Below the pieces are notes generated by a model. It had not been told where the DNA came from, did not search any database, and saw only the letters and a list, made by a program, of their open reading frames with translations. This document shows positions 53,383 to 62,853 of a DNA stretch of 64,000 nt, piece by piece (position 1 is the first letter of the stretch; every line of letters starts with the position of its first letter). Position numbers and translations under genes: made by a program. The DNA is from Olavius algarvensis Delta 4 endosymbiont. GTDB lineage: Bacteria > Desulfobacterota > Desulfobacteria > Desulfobacterales > CAJINA01. The stretch is from the NCBI GenBank assembly GCA_905176665.1, contig CAJINA010000122.1:62001-126000 (forward strand), given 5' to 3'.

Positions 53383-53798
53383 CTGACCCCCTCGACCGCA
53401 ATACTCGGTCTAAAGCTACCCGGGGACGCCCCTTCAACCAATACCAGGTTGGCGAATTGGTAATCAGCTTTCAGAGCGTACTATTTATGAACACGTTATA
53501 ATTGAGATTTAGGTCAAAATAACGATTGTCAAGCATCCCTTTTAAAAAGGGGCGGGTTACCTGTTGGAAGCCTACCAGTTTGCCTGCCAATTAAATATGG
53601 TACCGAGCTACTTGGCAACCCAACTGCCAAGCTGGTTGGGGCGGTGGTTTTAACCTGCAATTTCCTTTAAAGCAGGTTTCCCAAGGTTTCGCCTGATAAA
53701 CCTTAAAAGTTGCCAGATTGCGTGCGTTATGTATTCATTTTCTTGATTCAATTCCAAATGATATTATGATTGGTATGTATTTCTGACATTGACCGAAT
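53383..53798. other. Divergent control region between pgl and the glycogen genes
   Basis: The 416 bp separate the pentose-phosphate and glycogen units. It contains several short dyads, such as CTTGGCA-N7-TGCCAAG (about 53610-53631), that might bind a sugar regulator. No gene is seen. Confidence 0.4.
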
Positions 53799-56700
53799 AT
53801 GAAACCAACAACCCCCGAGAGTGCCGTGGCATCGATGCTACAAGAACCCGACCCCGGGCAATCCTTCCATTGTTACCGGGGTGACACGTTTACCTTTACG
53901 ATCAAGGTTCCCTCAGACCGAACCGGATCGGCTTTCTTGCGCACCAATGTCGGCCATGCCGCGACAACGCGGCAGGAAATCATGGACGCCGTTTTATTCC
54001 AGCGCCCGCCCCTGAACCGTGACTGGTATGATATCCCCATGCGACCAACGGAATTGGGCACTTATGAAATCCGAATCCCCCTTTTAGAAACCGGCCATTT
54101 CGAAGCAAAGTGCTTTTTTCTGCCGGAGCACTCATCACACCCGCAATGGCCCCCGGGGGGCAACGTCGTTTTAAACGTATCGCCGGCCGATACATGCAGC
54201 GCCAACATCATTTATAACGCCTTTGTGCGCCAATTCGGCCCCGGCAAGGAACACGGCCTGCCGTTGACCGACGATCAGCGATATAAAATCGACGAACTGG
54301 ACCAGTCCGGTTATGCGGTCATCCCACCGTCCGGGACCTTTCGCGATCTGATCGCGGAACTCGATTTTATCGTTTACCACCTGGGATGCCGCTACCTCCA
54401 GTTGTTGCCGATCCACCCGACCCCTACCACATATGCCCGCATGGGGCGCTTCGGGAGCCCCTATGCCGCTCTGGGATTTACCGCCATCGATCCGGCCCAG
54501 GCCGAATTTGACCCGACCGCCACACCGCTGGAACAGTTCCAGGAATTGGTGGATGCCGTCCACCAGCGTTCGGCCCGCATCATCCTGGACCTGGCCATCA
54601 ATCACACCGGCTGGGCCGCCCGGATGCATGAAACCCACCCGGAATGGCTGGCCCGGGATGAGGACGGCCGTATCGAAAATCCCGGCGCCTGGGGCATCGT
54701 CTGGGAAGACCTCACCCGACTGGATTACCGCCATCAGGGCCTGTGGCAGACCATGGCGGAAATTTTCTTAATTTGGTGCCGCCGGGGAGTCGACGGATTT
54801 CGCTGTGATGCCGGCTACATGATCCCCCTGCCGGCCTGGCGGTTCATCATCGCCACGGTCCGGCAGCAGTTCCCCGAGACCATCTTTTTCCTGGAAGGTT
54901 TGGGCAGTAAGGTTTCAGTGACCCGGGAACTGCTCGATACCGGCGGATTCGACTGGGTCTATTCGGAGCTGTTTCAGAACTACGACCGGTCGGCCATTGA
55001 GCATTACCTGCCAGCGGTCCAGGATATATCGGCCCGGCTGGGCGGGGCCATCCACTTCGCGGAAACCCACGACAACGACCGCCTGGCCGCAACATCTCCG
55101 GGCTGGGCGAGGCTGCGAACGGCTTTGGCAGCCTTTGGCAGCCATACCGGCGGGTTTGGCTTCGCCAACGGGGTCGAATGGCTGGCTACCGCCAAGATCA
55201 ACGTACATGACAGCCCGCCGCTGAACTGGGGCCAGAGCCCCAACCTGGTGGACTGGATCCGGCGATTGAATTTTCTGCTCAGAGATCATCCCTGCTTCGA
55301 CAAATCCAGCGAATTGCATATCTTACCGGCCGATCCGGGCAACTACCTGGTGCTGCAGCGCCGACACCCCGGTACGGACCAGAAACTATTGGTTCTCATC
55401 AATCTCGATCCGGAGCACCCCGTAGAAGCACAATGGTCTGTTCCGGCAGATCTTGTTGCGTCCGGTTCTCTGCATGATCTTATGACTGGCCAGAGGGTGA
55501 CCCTGGAAAATCGAAAAAACAGGTATCACCACCGACTGGCGCCTGCGGAAGTCCTCTGCCTGACGCCCGATCCGGGGGCCGTCGAACAACTGGCGCAAAC
55601 CCTGACCAACCCGGCCGGGTTACCAGCCAAAAACCGTTTGCAGCGAGCAAAGGCAGTAGCCCTTAGCGTGTTGCAGCAGGCCCGGGATACCCTGGATCTG
55701 GGTTCTACCGATTCCACCGGCGCTGCGCGGGAGCTGCTTGGCGACCCCGTCGGCTTTTGCGACCGGCATTTGTCCCCGGAAGGTGCGGCCCAGGTTATCG
55801 CCTGGCGATATCCGCAGGATTTGCATCGGATCGTTATGGTACCGCCGCATCATTTCCTGTTGTTACGCTCACCGCATGCCTTTCGTGCCCGCCTTGAGTG
55901 GGACGGCAACGTGCAGGCTGTGCACGACAGCCTGCCGACAGACACCGGAGAACAGTTTGCCCTCTTTTTACCGCTGCCCGACCCGGAGGCAGACCGTGAT
56001 TTACAATTGATGCTCTGGAGCCATACGCCGGAAGGCAACCGCCGTGAACAGGCGACAATACGGTTGCTGCCGCCGCCGCAGAATGTAGGGACGGAACCCG
56101 TACTTGAATTCGGCCGCGAGAGGTTTCTGGAACAAGCGCTAACCTTCCTGGGCACCAACGGCTGCGGCGGGATGCTGCGTGCCCACGGGCGCTGGGCAAC
56201 CTTGAACAGCCGCTATGATGCGCTCCTGGCCGCCAATCTAAGTGCCGACCATCCCGAAGACCGCCTGGTGATTTTGGCACGCTGCCGGGCCTGGGTGGTT
56301 TACCAGGGCTACTCTCGCGAACTGGCCAGCGACTGTCAGGAGGCCTTTGTCGTGTCGCCGGCTCGTTTCGGCGAATGGCGCTTTGAAGTCCCCACCGGTC
56401 AGGGCCAGTATATTCGGCTGGATGTCCGGGCAAGCATGCGCCCCGGAGAAAACGGGATCGATCTCTCCTTCCGGCGACACTCAGCTGCGAAAACGAAGGC
56501 CCAGATGCCGGATGACGAACCGGTGCGGCTCATCGTGCGCCCGGACCTGGAATACCGGCGCTTTCACGATACCACCAAGGCCTTCACCGGGCCGGAGCAT
56601 ACCTGGCCGGATGCAGTCACCCCGGCGCCGGACGGGTTTGTATTTCAGCCGCCGGGCGGCACAGCGGTCAGTGTGCAGATGGTCGGAGCGGGCTACACCA

Positions 56701-58085
56701 TGGAACCCGAGTGGCAATACATGGTGTATCACGAGATAGAGGACCAGCGCGGACTTGATCCACACTCGGACCTGTTCAGCCCGGGGTATTTATCGCTTTA
56801 TTTGGCCGGCGGTGAATCCACCTGCTTGACGGTGGCCGTAGGGGTGGAATCGACACCGGAATTCCCGGCTGAGGCAGGCATAGAGAAACATTCCGTGGAA
56901 TCCATGCTCGCAGATTCGCTACGCCAGTTTGTCGTAAAACGCGGCAGCGGCAAAACCGTGATAGCCGGGTATCCCTGGTTTCTGGACTGGGGTCGCGATA
57001 CCCTGATCGTCGCCCGGGGATTGATCGCCGCCGGGGAGATCCAGGATGTCTTGGAAATCCTGTGCGCGTTTGCCAACCTGGAGGAAGACGGAACCCTGCC
57101 CAACATGATTCGCGGCGCGGACAGCAGCAATCGCAATACATCCGACGCGGCCCTGTGGCTTTTTACGGTCTGCCGGGACTTGTATATGCAAACCACCGAC
57201 CGGACCTTTCTCGATACCCGCTGCGGACAGCGTAGCCTGCGCCGGGTACTGATCGATATTGCCGCGGCCCTGGAACGCGGTACCCCCAACGGAATCCGGA
57301 CGGACCCGGCGTCCGGGCTGCTCTTCAGCCCGACCCATTTCACCTGGATGGACACCAACCACCCGCCGGGAACGCCCCGCGAAGGTTTCCCTATCGAAAT
57401 CCAGGCCCTCTGGCAGGCCGCCCTGGAATTTCTGTCAGACATCGATCCGGGCCACAGCGCCGATTGGCATGCCCGGGCCGAAAAGGTGCGCGCCGCCGTG
57501 GAACGTTGGTTTTATCTTCCGGAGAAAGGCTACCTGTCCGATTGTCTGCACGCCCGGCCGGGAACACCGGCCGCTGCAGCGGAAGCCGACGATGCCCTGC
57601 GCCCGAACCAGTTGCTGGCTGTCACTCTGGGCACTCTGACGGGCACGCAACTACGCCGCAAGGTTGTCACTGCCTGTCGGGAACTATTGATCCCGGGCGG
57701 TTTGCGCAGCCTGGCCGACCGGCCGGTCCAGCGACCACTTGTCATCGAGAAAGACGGCCGCCGTCTCGGCGACCCCCGGTACCCCTATCGCGGACAGTAC
57801 GCCGGTGATGAAGACACGTCCCGCAAACCGGCCTACCACAATGGAACCGCCTGGGGCTGGCAGCTGCCCCTGTTTTGCGAAGCCCTGGCTCTGGCATATC
57901 CTCAAACCGGCCGGGAAGCAGCGCGCGCCTATCTGGCCCACAGCCTGCGGATGCTGCAAGCCGGATGCGTGGAGCATTTACCGGAAATTCTGGACGGCGA
58001 CGCCCCCCACACTGCCCGTGGCTGTGATGCCCAGGCCTGGAGTGTCAGTGAACTTTTACGTGTCTGGTGCAAGTTGTCCGGGTGA
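53799..58085 (+). CDS. Bifunctional-type glycogen debranching enzyme (GH13 + GDE/GH133)
   Basis: The 1428-residue protein joins an N-terminal carbohydrate-binding-like region (1-130) and a GH13 alpha-amylase barrel to a C-terminal amylo-alpha-1,6-glucosidase barrel (about 1000-1425; WFLDWGRDTLIVARGL at 1061, DASLWLFT-type segment, DEDTSRKPAYHNGTAW near 1330). The GH13 triad is intact: D337 (GFRCDAGY), E366 (FLEGLG) and D425 (THDNDR). Such a pair, 4-alpha-glucanotransferase and alpha-1,6-glucosidase in one chain, is the layout of eukaryotic debranching enzyme; bacteria more often use TreX/GlgX or separate GDE proteins. Whether the GH13 part transfers or hydrolyses is unknown. Confidence 0.87.
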   Translation: MKPTTPESAVASMLQEPDPGQSFHCYRGDTFTFTIKVPSDRTGSAFLRTNVGHAATTRQEIMDAVLFQRPPLNRDWYDIPMRPTELGTYEIRIPLLETGHFEAKCFFLPEHSSHPQWPPGGNVVLNVSPADTCSANIIYNAFVRQFGPGKEHGLPLTDDQRYKIDELDQSGYAVIPPSGTFRDLIAELDFIVYHLGCRYLQLLPIHPTPTTYARMGRFGSPYAALGFTAIDPAQAEFDPTATPLEQFQELVDAVHQRSARIILDLAINHTGWAARMHETHPEWLARDEDGRIENPGAWGIVWEDLTRLDYRHQGLWQTMAEIFLIWCRRGVDGFRCDAGYMIPLPAWRFIIATVRQQFPETIFFLEGLGSKVSVTRELLDTGGFDWVYSELFQNYDRSAIEHYLPAVQDISARLGGAIHFAETHDNDRLAATSPGWARLRTALAAFGSHTGGFGFANGVEWLATAKINVHDSPPLNWGQSPNLVDWIRRLNFLLRDHPCFDKSSELHILPADPGNYLVLQRRHPGTDQKLLVLINLDPEHPVEAQWSVPADLVASGSLHDLMTGQRVTLENRKNRYHHRLAPAEVLCLTPDPGAVEQLAQTLTNPAGLPAKNRLQRAKAVALSVLQQARDTLDLGSTDSTGAARELLGDPVGFCDRHLSPEGAAQVIAWRYPQDLHRIVMVPPHHFLLLRSPHAFRARLEWDGNVQAVHDSLPTDTGEQFALFLPLPDPEADRDLQLMLWSHTPEGNRREQATIRLLPPPQNVGTEPVLEFGRERFLEQALTFLGTNGCGGMLRAHGRWATLNSRYDALLAANLSADHPEDRLVILARCRAWVVYQGYSRELASDCQEAFVVSPARFGEWRFEVPTGQGQYIRLDVRASMRPGENGIDLSFRRHSAAKTKAQMPDDEPVRLIVRPDLEYRRFHDTTKAFTGPEHTWPDAVTPAPDGFVFQPPGGTAVSVQMVGAGYTMEPEWQYMVYHEIEDQRGLDPHSDLFSPGYLSLYLAGGESTCLTVAVGVESTPEFPAEAGIEKHSVESMLADSLRQFVVKRGSGKTVIAGYPWFLDWGRDTLIVARGLIAAGEIQDVLEILCAFANLEEDGTLPNMIRGADSSNRNTSDAALWLFTVCRDLYMQTTDRTFLDTRCGQRSLRRVLIDIAAALERGTPNGIRTDPASGLLFSPTHFTWMDTNHPPGTPREGFPIEIQALWQAALEFLSDIDPGHSADWHARAEKVRAAVERWFYLPEKGYLSDCLHARPGTPAAAAEADDALRPNQLLAVTLGTLTGTQLRRKVVTACRELLIPGGLRSLADRPVQRPLVIEKDGRRLGDPRYPYRGQYAGDEDTSRKPAYHNGTAWGWQLPLFCEALALAYPQTGREAARAYLAHSLRMLQAGCVEHLPEILDGDAPHTARGCDAQAWSVSELLRVWCKLSG

Positions 58086-58268
58086 ATTGTTGCCCCGATT
58101 GTTTATGCAACCGCCCGGGCGATACAATATTTGGCAATAAAACTTGCATTCGGAATAAAAAGAATCATACTAGACTTTGTTTTCCTGAATTGTGTGCACA
58201 ACCCGATTTGAAAATATCGGCGGATTTCCAACCGACCCAGCTTCCCGATCCGGCTACTGAGGACAATC

Positions 58269-60818
58269 ATGAAAAACCTGCAAACCTACCAAGCCTATCC
58301 CAGCCTTCCGGAATCCCTGAAATTCCTGGAGACGCTGTCGCGCAACTACTGGTGGTCCTGGTCATACGATGCTGTCGATCTGTTTAAACGTATCGACAGG
58401 AGCCTGTGGAAAGAGGCCCAGGGCAACCCGATCATATTTGGTACCCTTGTTTCCCAGCGGCGCCTGAATCATCTGAGCAACGATACGAGTTTTCTCGCGC
58501 ATCTTGACCGGGTGCGCGCAGATTTCAAGAAAAAGGTCCTGACCGCCAAGGCGCCGGCTGATCCGGCTTTTGGAAACGACGAGGTTATTGCCTATCTTTC
58601 CATGGAGTTCGGCATCCACGAAAGCCTGCCTATATATGCAGGCGGATTGGGCATCCTGGCCGGGGACCACCTTAAAGCAGCTTCCGCCATGGATCTTCCG
58701 CTGGTGGGCATCGGCCTGTTGTACCGCCAGGGGTATTTTCACCAATACCTGGATCCCAATGGCTGGCAGCAGGAAGAGTATCCCGACACGGATATCTTTT
58801 CACTGCCTTTGGTACGCGCCACCGATCCCGACGGCCGGGAAGTGGTCATCGAGGTAACCGGTCCGGACGGCCCCATGCAGGCGACCGTCTGGAAGGTCCG
58901 GGTCGGGCGTATCTCCCTATTACTGCTGGACACTTACCTGGATAGTAATCCAAAATCGATCCAGGCTATCACCGACCGGCTCTATGCCGGCGGTTCACGT
59001 GTTCGCCTGGCACAGGAGGCGCTGCTGGGTATCGGCGGCATAAAGGCCCTCGAAGCCATGGGCCTGAAGGTGAAAGTGAGCCACATGAACGAGGGGCACG
59101 CCGCCTTTTCCGGACTGGAGCGGCTGGCCCAGACCATGTCCCGACACCAGGTGGACTTGAAAACTGCACACGAGATTGTGGCCCGCAGTACCGTCTTCAC
59201 CACCCACACACCGGTGGCCGCCGGGCATGATGAATTTACGCCCGACATGGTCAAGCCGGTTCTGCAGGCCTTCACCGACCGCCTGGGGGTAACCGTCGAT
59301 AAGATCCTCTCGTGGGGGCAACCGGCCGGGGCCCCGGAAACCAGCCCCATGTCGATGTTCATCTTCGGACTGCGCATGGCCCAGTACTGCAACGGGGTCA
59401 GCGAACTGCACGGCAAGGTGGCCCGCAAAATGTGGTCGTATGTCTGGCCGGATCGGCCCAAGGATGAAATCCCCATCTCCCATATCACCAACGGCGTCCA
59501 TGTACCCACCTGGATGTCACCGGAAGTGGCCGCGGTCTGCGAGCGCTACATTGGCCCCGAGTGGTATCTGTCTTCGCTCAAACCGGAGAACCTCAAGAAA
59601 ATAGACGACGTGTACGACGAAGAATTGTGGCGGGCGCACGACATGAGCCGGGCCCGCCTCCTGCGAGCCTGCCGTGATCGTATGGTCCGCCAGTATTCCC
59701 GCCGCAATGCGCCGGCCTCTCTTATGGAGGATGCCGAAAGGGTGTTGGACCAGGACACGCTGACCATTGGTTTTGCCAGGCGCTTTGCCACCTACAAGCG
59801 TGCCGGTCTGCTATTGCTCGAACCGGAGCGCCTCGAAGCCCTGCTGACGAACGAAAAAAGGCCGGTCCAGTTCATCTTCGCCGGCAAGGCCCACCCCCAG
59901 GATGATCAGGGCAAACAATTGATTCGACAGCTGGTCGAGTTCTGCCGTCGGGACCGTATTCGACGGCGGGTGGTCTTCCTGGAAGATTACGACATGCAAA
60001 CCGGCCGCTATCTGGTGCAAGGTTGCGACGTTTGGCTGAACACCCCGCGGCGGCCTTACGAAGCCTGCGGCACCTCCGGGATGAAGGCGGCCTTGAACGG
60101 CGTCCTCAACCTGAGTATCCTGGATGGCTGGTGGGCCGAAGGCTACACGGAAGGGGTCGGCTGGGCAATTGGACAGGGCAATGAAAGCGGCGACCCGGCC
60201 TATCTGGACGCTGTCGAATCCCAGGCTCTGTTCAACCTGTTGGAAAACGATGTGATCCCGAAATTTTACTACCGTAAAAACGGCGACCACCCGGCTGAAT
60301 GGGTGGCGATGATGAAAGCCTCGATGAAGCTGGCTATTAGTCGATTCTGCAGTCTGCGCATGGTGGGGGAATATGATGATCGGTTTTATATCCCGGCGGC
60401 GCTGGCCATGACGGGCATGCTGGAGAATGATGCCCGGCAGGCCCGGGAACTGGCCGAGAATCACGAACGCCTGCGACAGCACTGGCCGAAACTAAAAGTT
60501 GAGAAGCCGGTACGGGAACTGTCGGGGCCCTTTCGGGTAGGTGATGCGTTCGAGGTCTCCACCGTGGCCTACCTGGGTGATCTGCGGCCGGAAGAGGTGT
60601 CCGTGGAGCTCTATTTTGGTAGCAGCGCAACCCTCGACGCGGTGACCCGCAGCCAGGCCCTACCCATGACCCTGTCCGAAGAACGCGGGGAGGGTAATTT
60701 TGTATACCGGTGCACCGTCCAGTGCCAGGATTCGGGGCGCTATGCTTTTACCAGCCGGATTTTACCGGCCGGAGACGACTGGATCCGGACCACGCCGGGC
60801 CTGGTGATCTGGGCCTGA
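58269..60818 (+). CDS. glgP: Alpha-glucan (glycogen) phosphorylase
   Basis: The 849-residue GT35 protein is of the short bacterial/archaeal type. It has [32 protein letters not shown] near 110, [23 protein letters not shown], and the PLP lysine in the [14 protein letters not shown] segment (about 600-613). It cleaves alpha-1,4 ends with phosphate to give glucose-1-phosphate. ATG 58269 has TGAGGA upstream. In line with debranching enzyme and glgA. Confidence 0.95.
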   Translation: MKNLQTYQAYPSLPESLKFLETLSRNYWWSWSYDAVDLFKRIDRSLWKEAQGNPIIFGTLVSQRRLNHLSNDTSFLAHLDRVRADFKKKVLTAKAPADPAFGNDEVIAYLSMEFGIHESLPIYAGGLGILAGDHLKAASAMDLPLVGIGLLYRQGYFHQYLDPNGWQQEEYPDTDIFSLPLVRATDPDGREVVIEVTGPDGPMQATVWKVRVGRISLLLLDTYLDSNPKSIQAITDRLYAGGSRVRLAQEALLGIGGIKALEAMGLKVKVSHMNEGHAAFSGLERLAQTMSRHQVDLKTAHEIVARSTVFTTHTPVAAGHDEFTPDMVKPVLQAFTDRLGVTVDKILSWGQPAGAPETSPMSMFIFGLRMAQYCNGVSELHGKVARKMWSYVWPDRPKDEIPISHITNGVHVPTWMSPEVAAVCERYIGPEWYLSSLKPENLKKIDDVYDEELWRAHDMSRARLLRACRDRMVRQYSRRNAPASLMEDAERVLDQDTLTIGFARRFATYKRAGLLLLEPERLEALLTNEKRPVQFIFAGKAHPQDDQGKQLIRQLVEFCRRDRIRRRVVFLEDYDMQTGRYLVQGCDVWLNTPRRPYEACGTSGMKAALNGVLNLSILDGWWAEGYTEGVGWAIGQGNESGDPAYLDAVESQALFNLLENDVIPKFYYRKNGDHPAEWVAMMKASMKLAISRFCSLRMVGEYDDRFYIPAALAMTGMLENDARQARELAENHERLRQHWPKLKVEKPVRELSGPFRVGDAFEVSTVAYLGDLRPEEVSVELYFGSSATLDAVTRSQALPMTLSEERGEGNFVYRCTVQCQDSGRYAFTSRILPAGDDWIRTTPGLVIWA

Positions 60819-60899
60819 TTGTATGATGCCGGCTGCATTATGGATGCACCTCTTCTTTCAGCAGCGCGATGACGCTGCCTGTCGCCAGGGAGACACGGG

Positions 60900-62444
60900 A
60901 TGATAAAATCAAAAAATCCCCGGGTTCTGGTCGTCACCCCGGAGGTGACGTATCTGCCTGACAATATGGGCAACATGGCCAACTACCTGTCTGCCAAGGC
61001 CGGTGGTTTGGCCGATGTGTCCGCCGCCTTAATCAAGGCGTTGTTCGAGCATAGCGCCGATGTACATGTGGCCCTGCCGGACTACCGGGCGATGTTCAAT
61101 GCCCAGCGCAAACCTGTGTTGGGTGCCACACTCGATCTCATCCAGGCCACAATGCCGGATGACCGCATCCACCTGGCCGAAGATCGCGCCTTTTTCTACA
61201 TGGACAATGTCTACTCCAACTATGCCGCCGAGAACACGCGTATCGCCCTGGCTTTTCAGCGCGAGGTCATCAACAACATCATCCCCAGGGTCCGACCGGA
61301 TCTGATTCACTGCAATGACTGGATGACCGGCTTGATCCCGGCCATGGCACGTCGGCTGGGGATCCCCTGCCTCCTTACTGTCCACAACATCCACACCAAC
61401 AAGCTGCTACTGACCGAAATCGAGGACCGCGGCATAGATGCGGCCGCTTTCTGGCAGCACCTCTACTACGTCCACATGGCCCATAACTATGAAACCACCC
61501 GGGATACCAACCCGGTGGACATGCTGGCCAGCGGCATTTTTGCCGCCCACTTTGTCAATACGGTCAGTCCGACCTTTCTACATGAAATTGTCCATGGGCA
61601 GCACGACTTCGTCAGCCGGCCGATTCGCAGCGAATTGACCAACAAATATCATGCCCAGTGCGCCACGGGCATTCTCAACGCACCGGATCCAACCTTTACA
61701 CCCCGCAGCGACCCTGTGCTGGATGTCAATTATGGCCCTGAGGATCATACGGCCGCCAAGGCAAACAATAAGCTCGCCCTGCAGACCGAGGTCGGGCTGA
61801 TTCGGGATGCCGGCGCCCCCTTGCTGTTCTGGCCGCATCGGCTGGACAGCATCCAGAAAGGCTGCCAGCTGCTGGCGCAGATTCTTTATCGAATCATCCA
61901 TACGCACTGGGATGAAAACCTGGAAATCATCTTTGTCGCCAACGGTGAATACAAACCGCACTTTGCCGACATTGTCCACTTTCACGGTTTTTCCCAAAGA
62001 GTCGCCATCTGTGATTTTAGCGAGGAACTGGCCCGGCGGGCCTATGCTGCCGCCGATTTCATCCTAATGCCGTCTCGCTTCGAGCCCTGCGGCCTGCCCC
62101 AGATGATCGGGCCGCTTTACGGGGCCCTGCCGGTTGCCCACAATACCGGTGGTATTCATGATACGGTGGTTCCCATGAATATCGCGGCAAAAAGTGGAAA
62201 TGGCTTTCTTTTTGATATCTGGGACGGCCAGGGATTGTTCTGGGCTATCGAGCAGGCTCTGGAGTTCTACCGGCTGCCGGAAGATATCAAAACACCCCAG
62301 ATCGCCCGGGTGATGCGCGATGCGGCCGAAACCTTCAACCACGCCGTCACCGCCCGGCACTACATGGACCTATATGAAAAAATGCTGCAGCGCCCTTTGA
62401 TCCCGCGTGCGGAGTGCTTGTTTGAAGGAAGCAAGTTGTGCTGA
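60900..62444 (+). CDS. glgA: Glycogen synthase (GT5/GlgA-like)
   Basis: The 514-residue protein has the substrate lysine motif SAKAGGLADVSAAL (about 30-43), HCNDWMTGLIPA, and the C-terminal catalytic block PSRFEPCGLPQMIGPLYGALPV and TGGIHDTV. It extends alpha-1,4-glucan from ADP- or UDP-glucose. It differs from canonical GlgA by insertions in the middle (about 185-275). No glgC is in the window, so the donor is not defined. ACGGGATG-type start, 81 bases after glgP. Confidence 0.9.
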   Translation: MIKSKNPRVLVVTPEVTYLPDNMGNMANYLSAKAGGLADVSAALIKALFEHSADVHVALPDYRAMFNAQRKPVLGATLDLIQATMPDDRIHLAEDRAFFYMDNVYSNYAAENTRIALAFQREVINNIIPRVRPDLIHCNDWMTGLIPAMARRLGIPCLLTVHNIHTNKLLLTEIEDRGIDAAAFWQHLYYVHMAHNYETTRDTNPVDMLASGIFAAHFVNTVSPTFLHEIVHGQHDFVSRPIRSELTNKYHAQCATGILNAPDPTFTPRSDPVLDVNYGPEDHTAAKANNKLALQTEVGLIRDAGAPLLFWPHRLDSIQKGCQLLAQILYRIIHTHWDENLEIIFVANGEYKPHFADIVHFHGFSQRVAICDFSEELARRAYAAADFILMPSRFEPCGLPQMIGPLYGALPVAHNTGGIHDTVVPMNIAAKSGNGFLFDIWDGQGLFWAIEQALEFYRLPEDIKTPQIARVMRDAAETFNHAVTARHYMDLYEKMLQRPLIPRAECLFEGSKLC

Positions 62445-62853
62445 GCCCGCCCTTTCCAAAAAGTACCGCTCAGCCCGAAGGGCAGCGCTATATGAAAGCG
62501 TAAAAACACAAAGGCAAAACCATGCATCGCGCAAAGACGCAGAGGCGCAGAGAACATCAAAACCAGAATTTGGTCGCACTATCGTGCGAAAAAGCCATTT
62601 CAAGGCCCTTTGGGTTAAAGCCGGCGTAGCCGGCAATAATTGTGCTGCCTCTGCGCCTCTGCGTCTCTGCGCGAGAATAATGCTCTTACGGCACAGCCTA
62701 ATATCGCTGACCCCCGTGAAACGGGACAGGCTTGGCCCTGAGGACCAGGTTTTAAAAGATTCAACAAACAGATACTCGAATTCACGCCGGATTGGCGGAA
62801 TCACTCCGGGTTCTCTGCCAGATGCGGAGGGCTTGAATCGATACGATGCGCTT
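62445..62853. other. Region between glgA and glgB, mostly repeat
   Basis: The 409 bp contain the CGCAGAG repeat copy 2 (62514-62756). Beyond it only about 90 bp remain before glgB. Confidence 0.5.
62514..62756. repeat. Palindromic CGCAGAG repeat, copy 2
   Basis: Shares with copy 1 (31909-32145) the order AAAACCATnCATCGCGCA, GACGCAGAGGCGCAGAGA, TCGCACTATCGTGCGAA, a variable hairpin (here GCCGGCGTAGCCGGC), CTCTGCGTCTCTGCGCGAGA and a shared tail ending ACCAGGTTTT. Confidence 0.8.
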
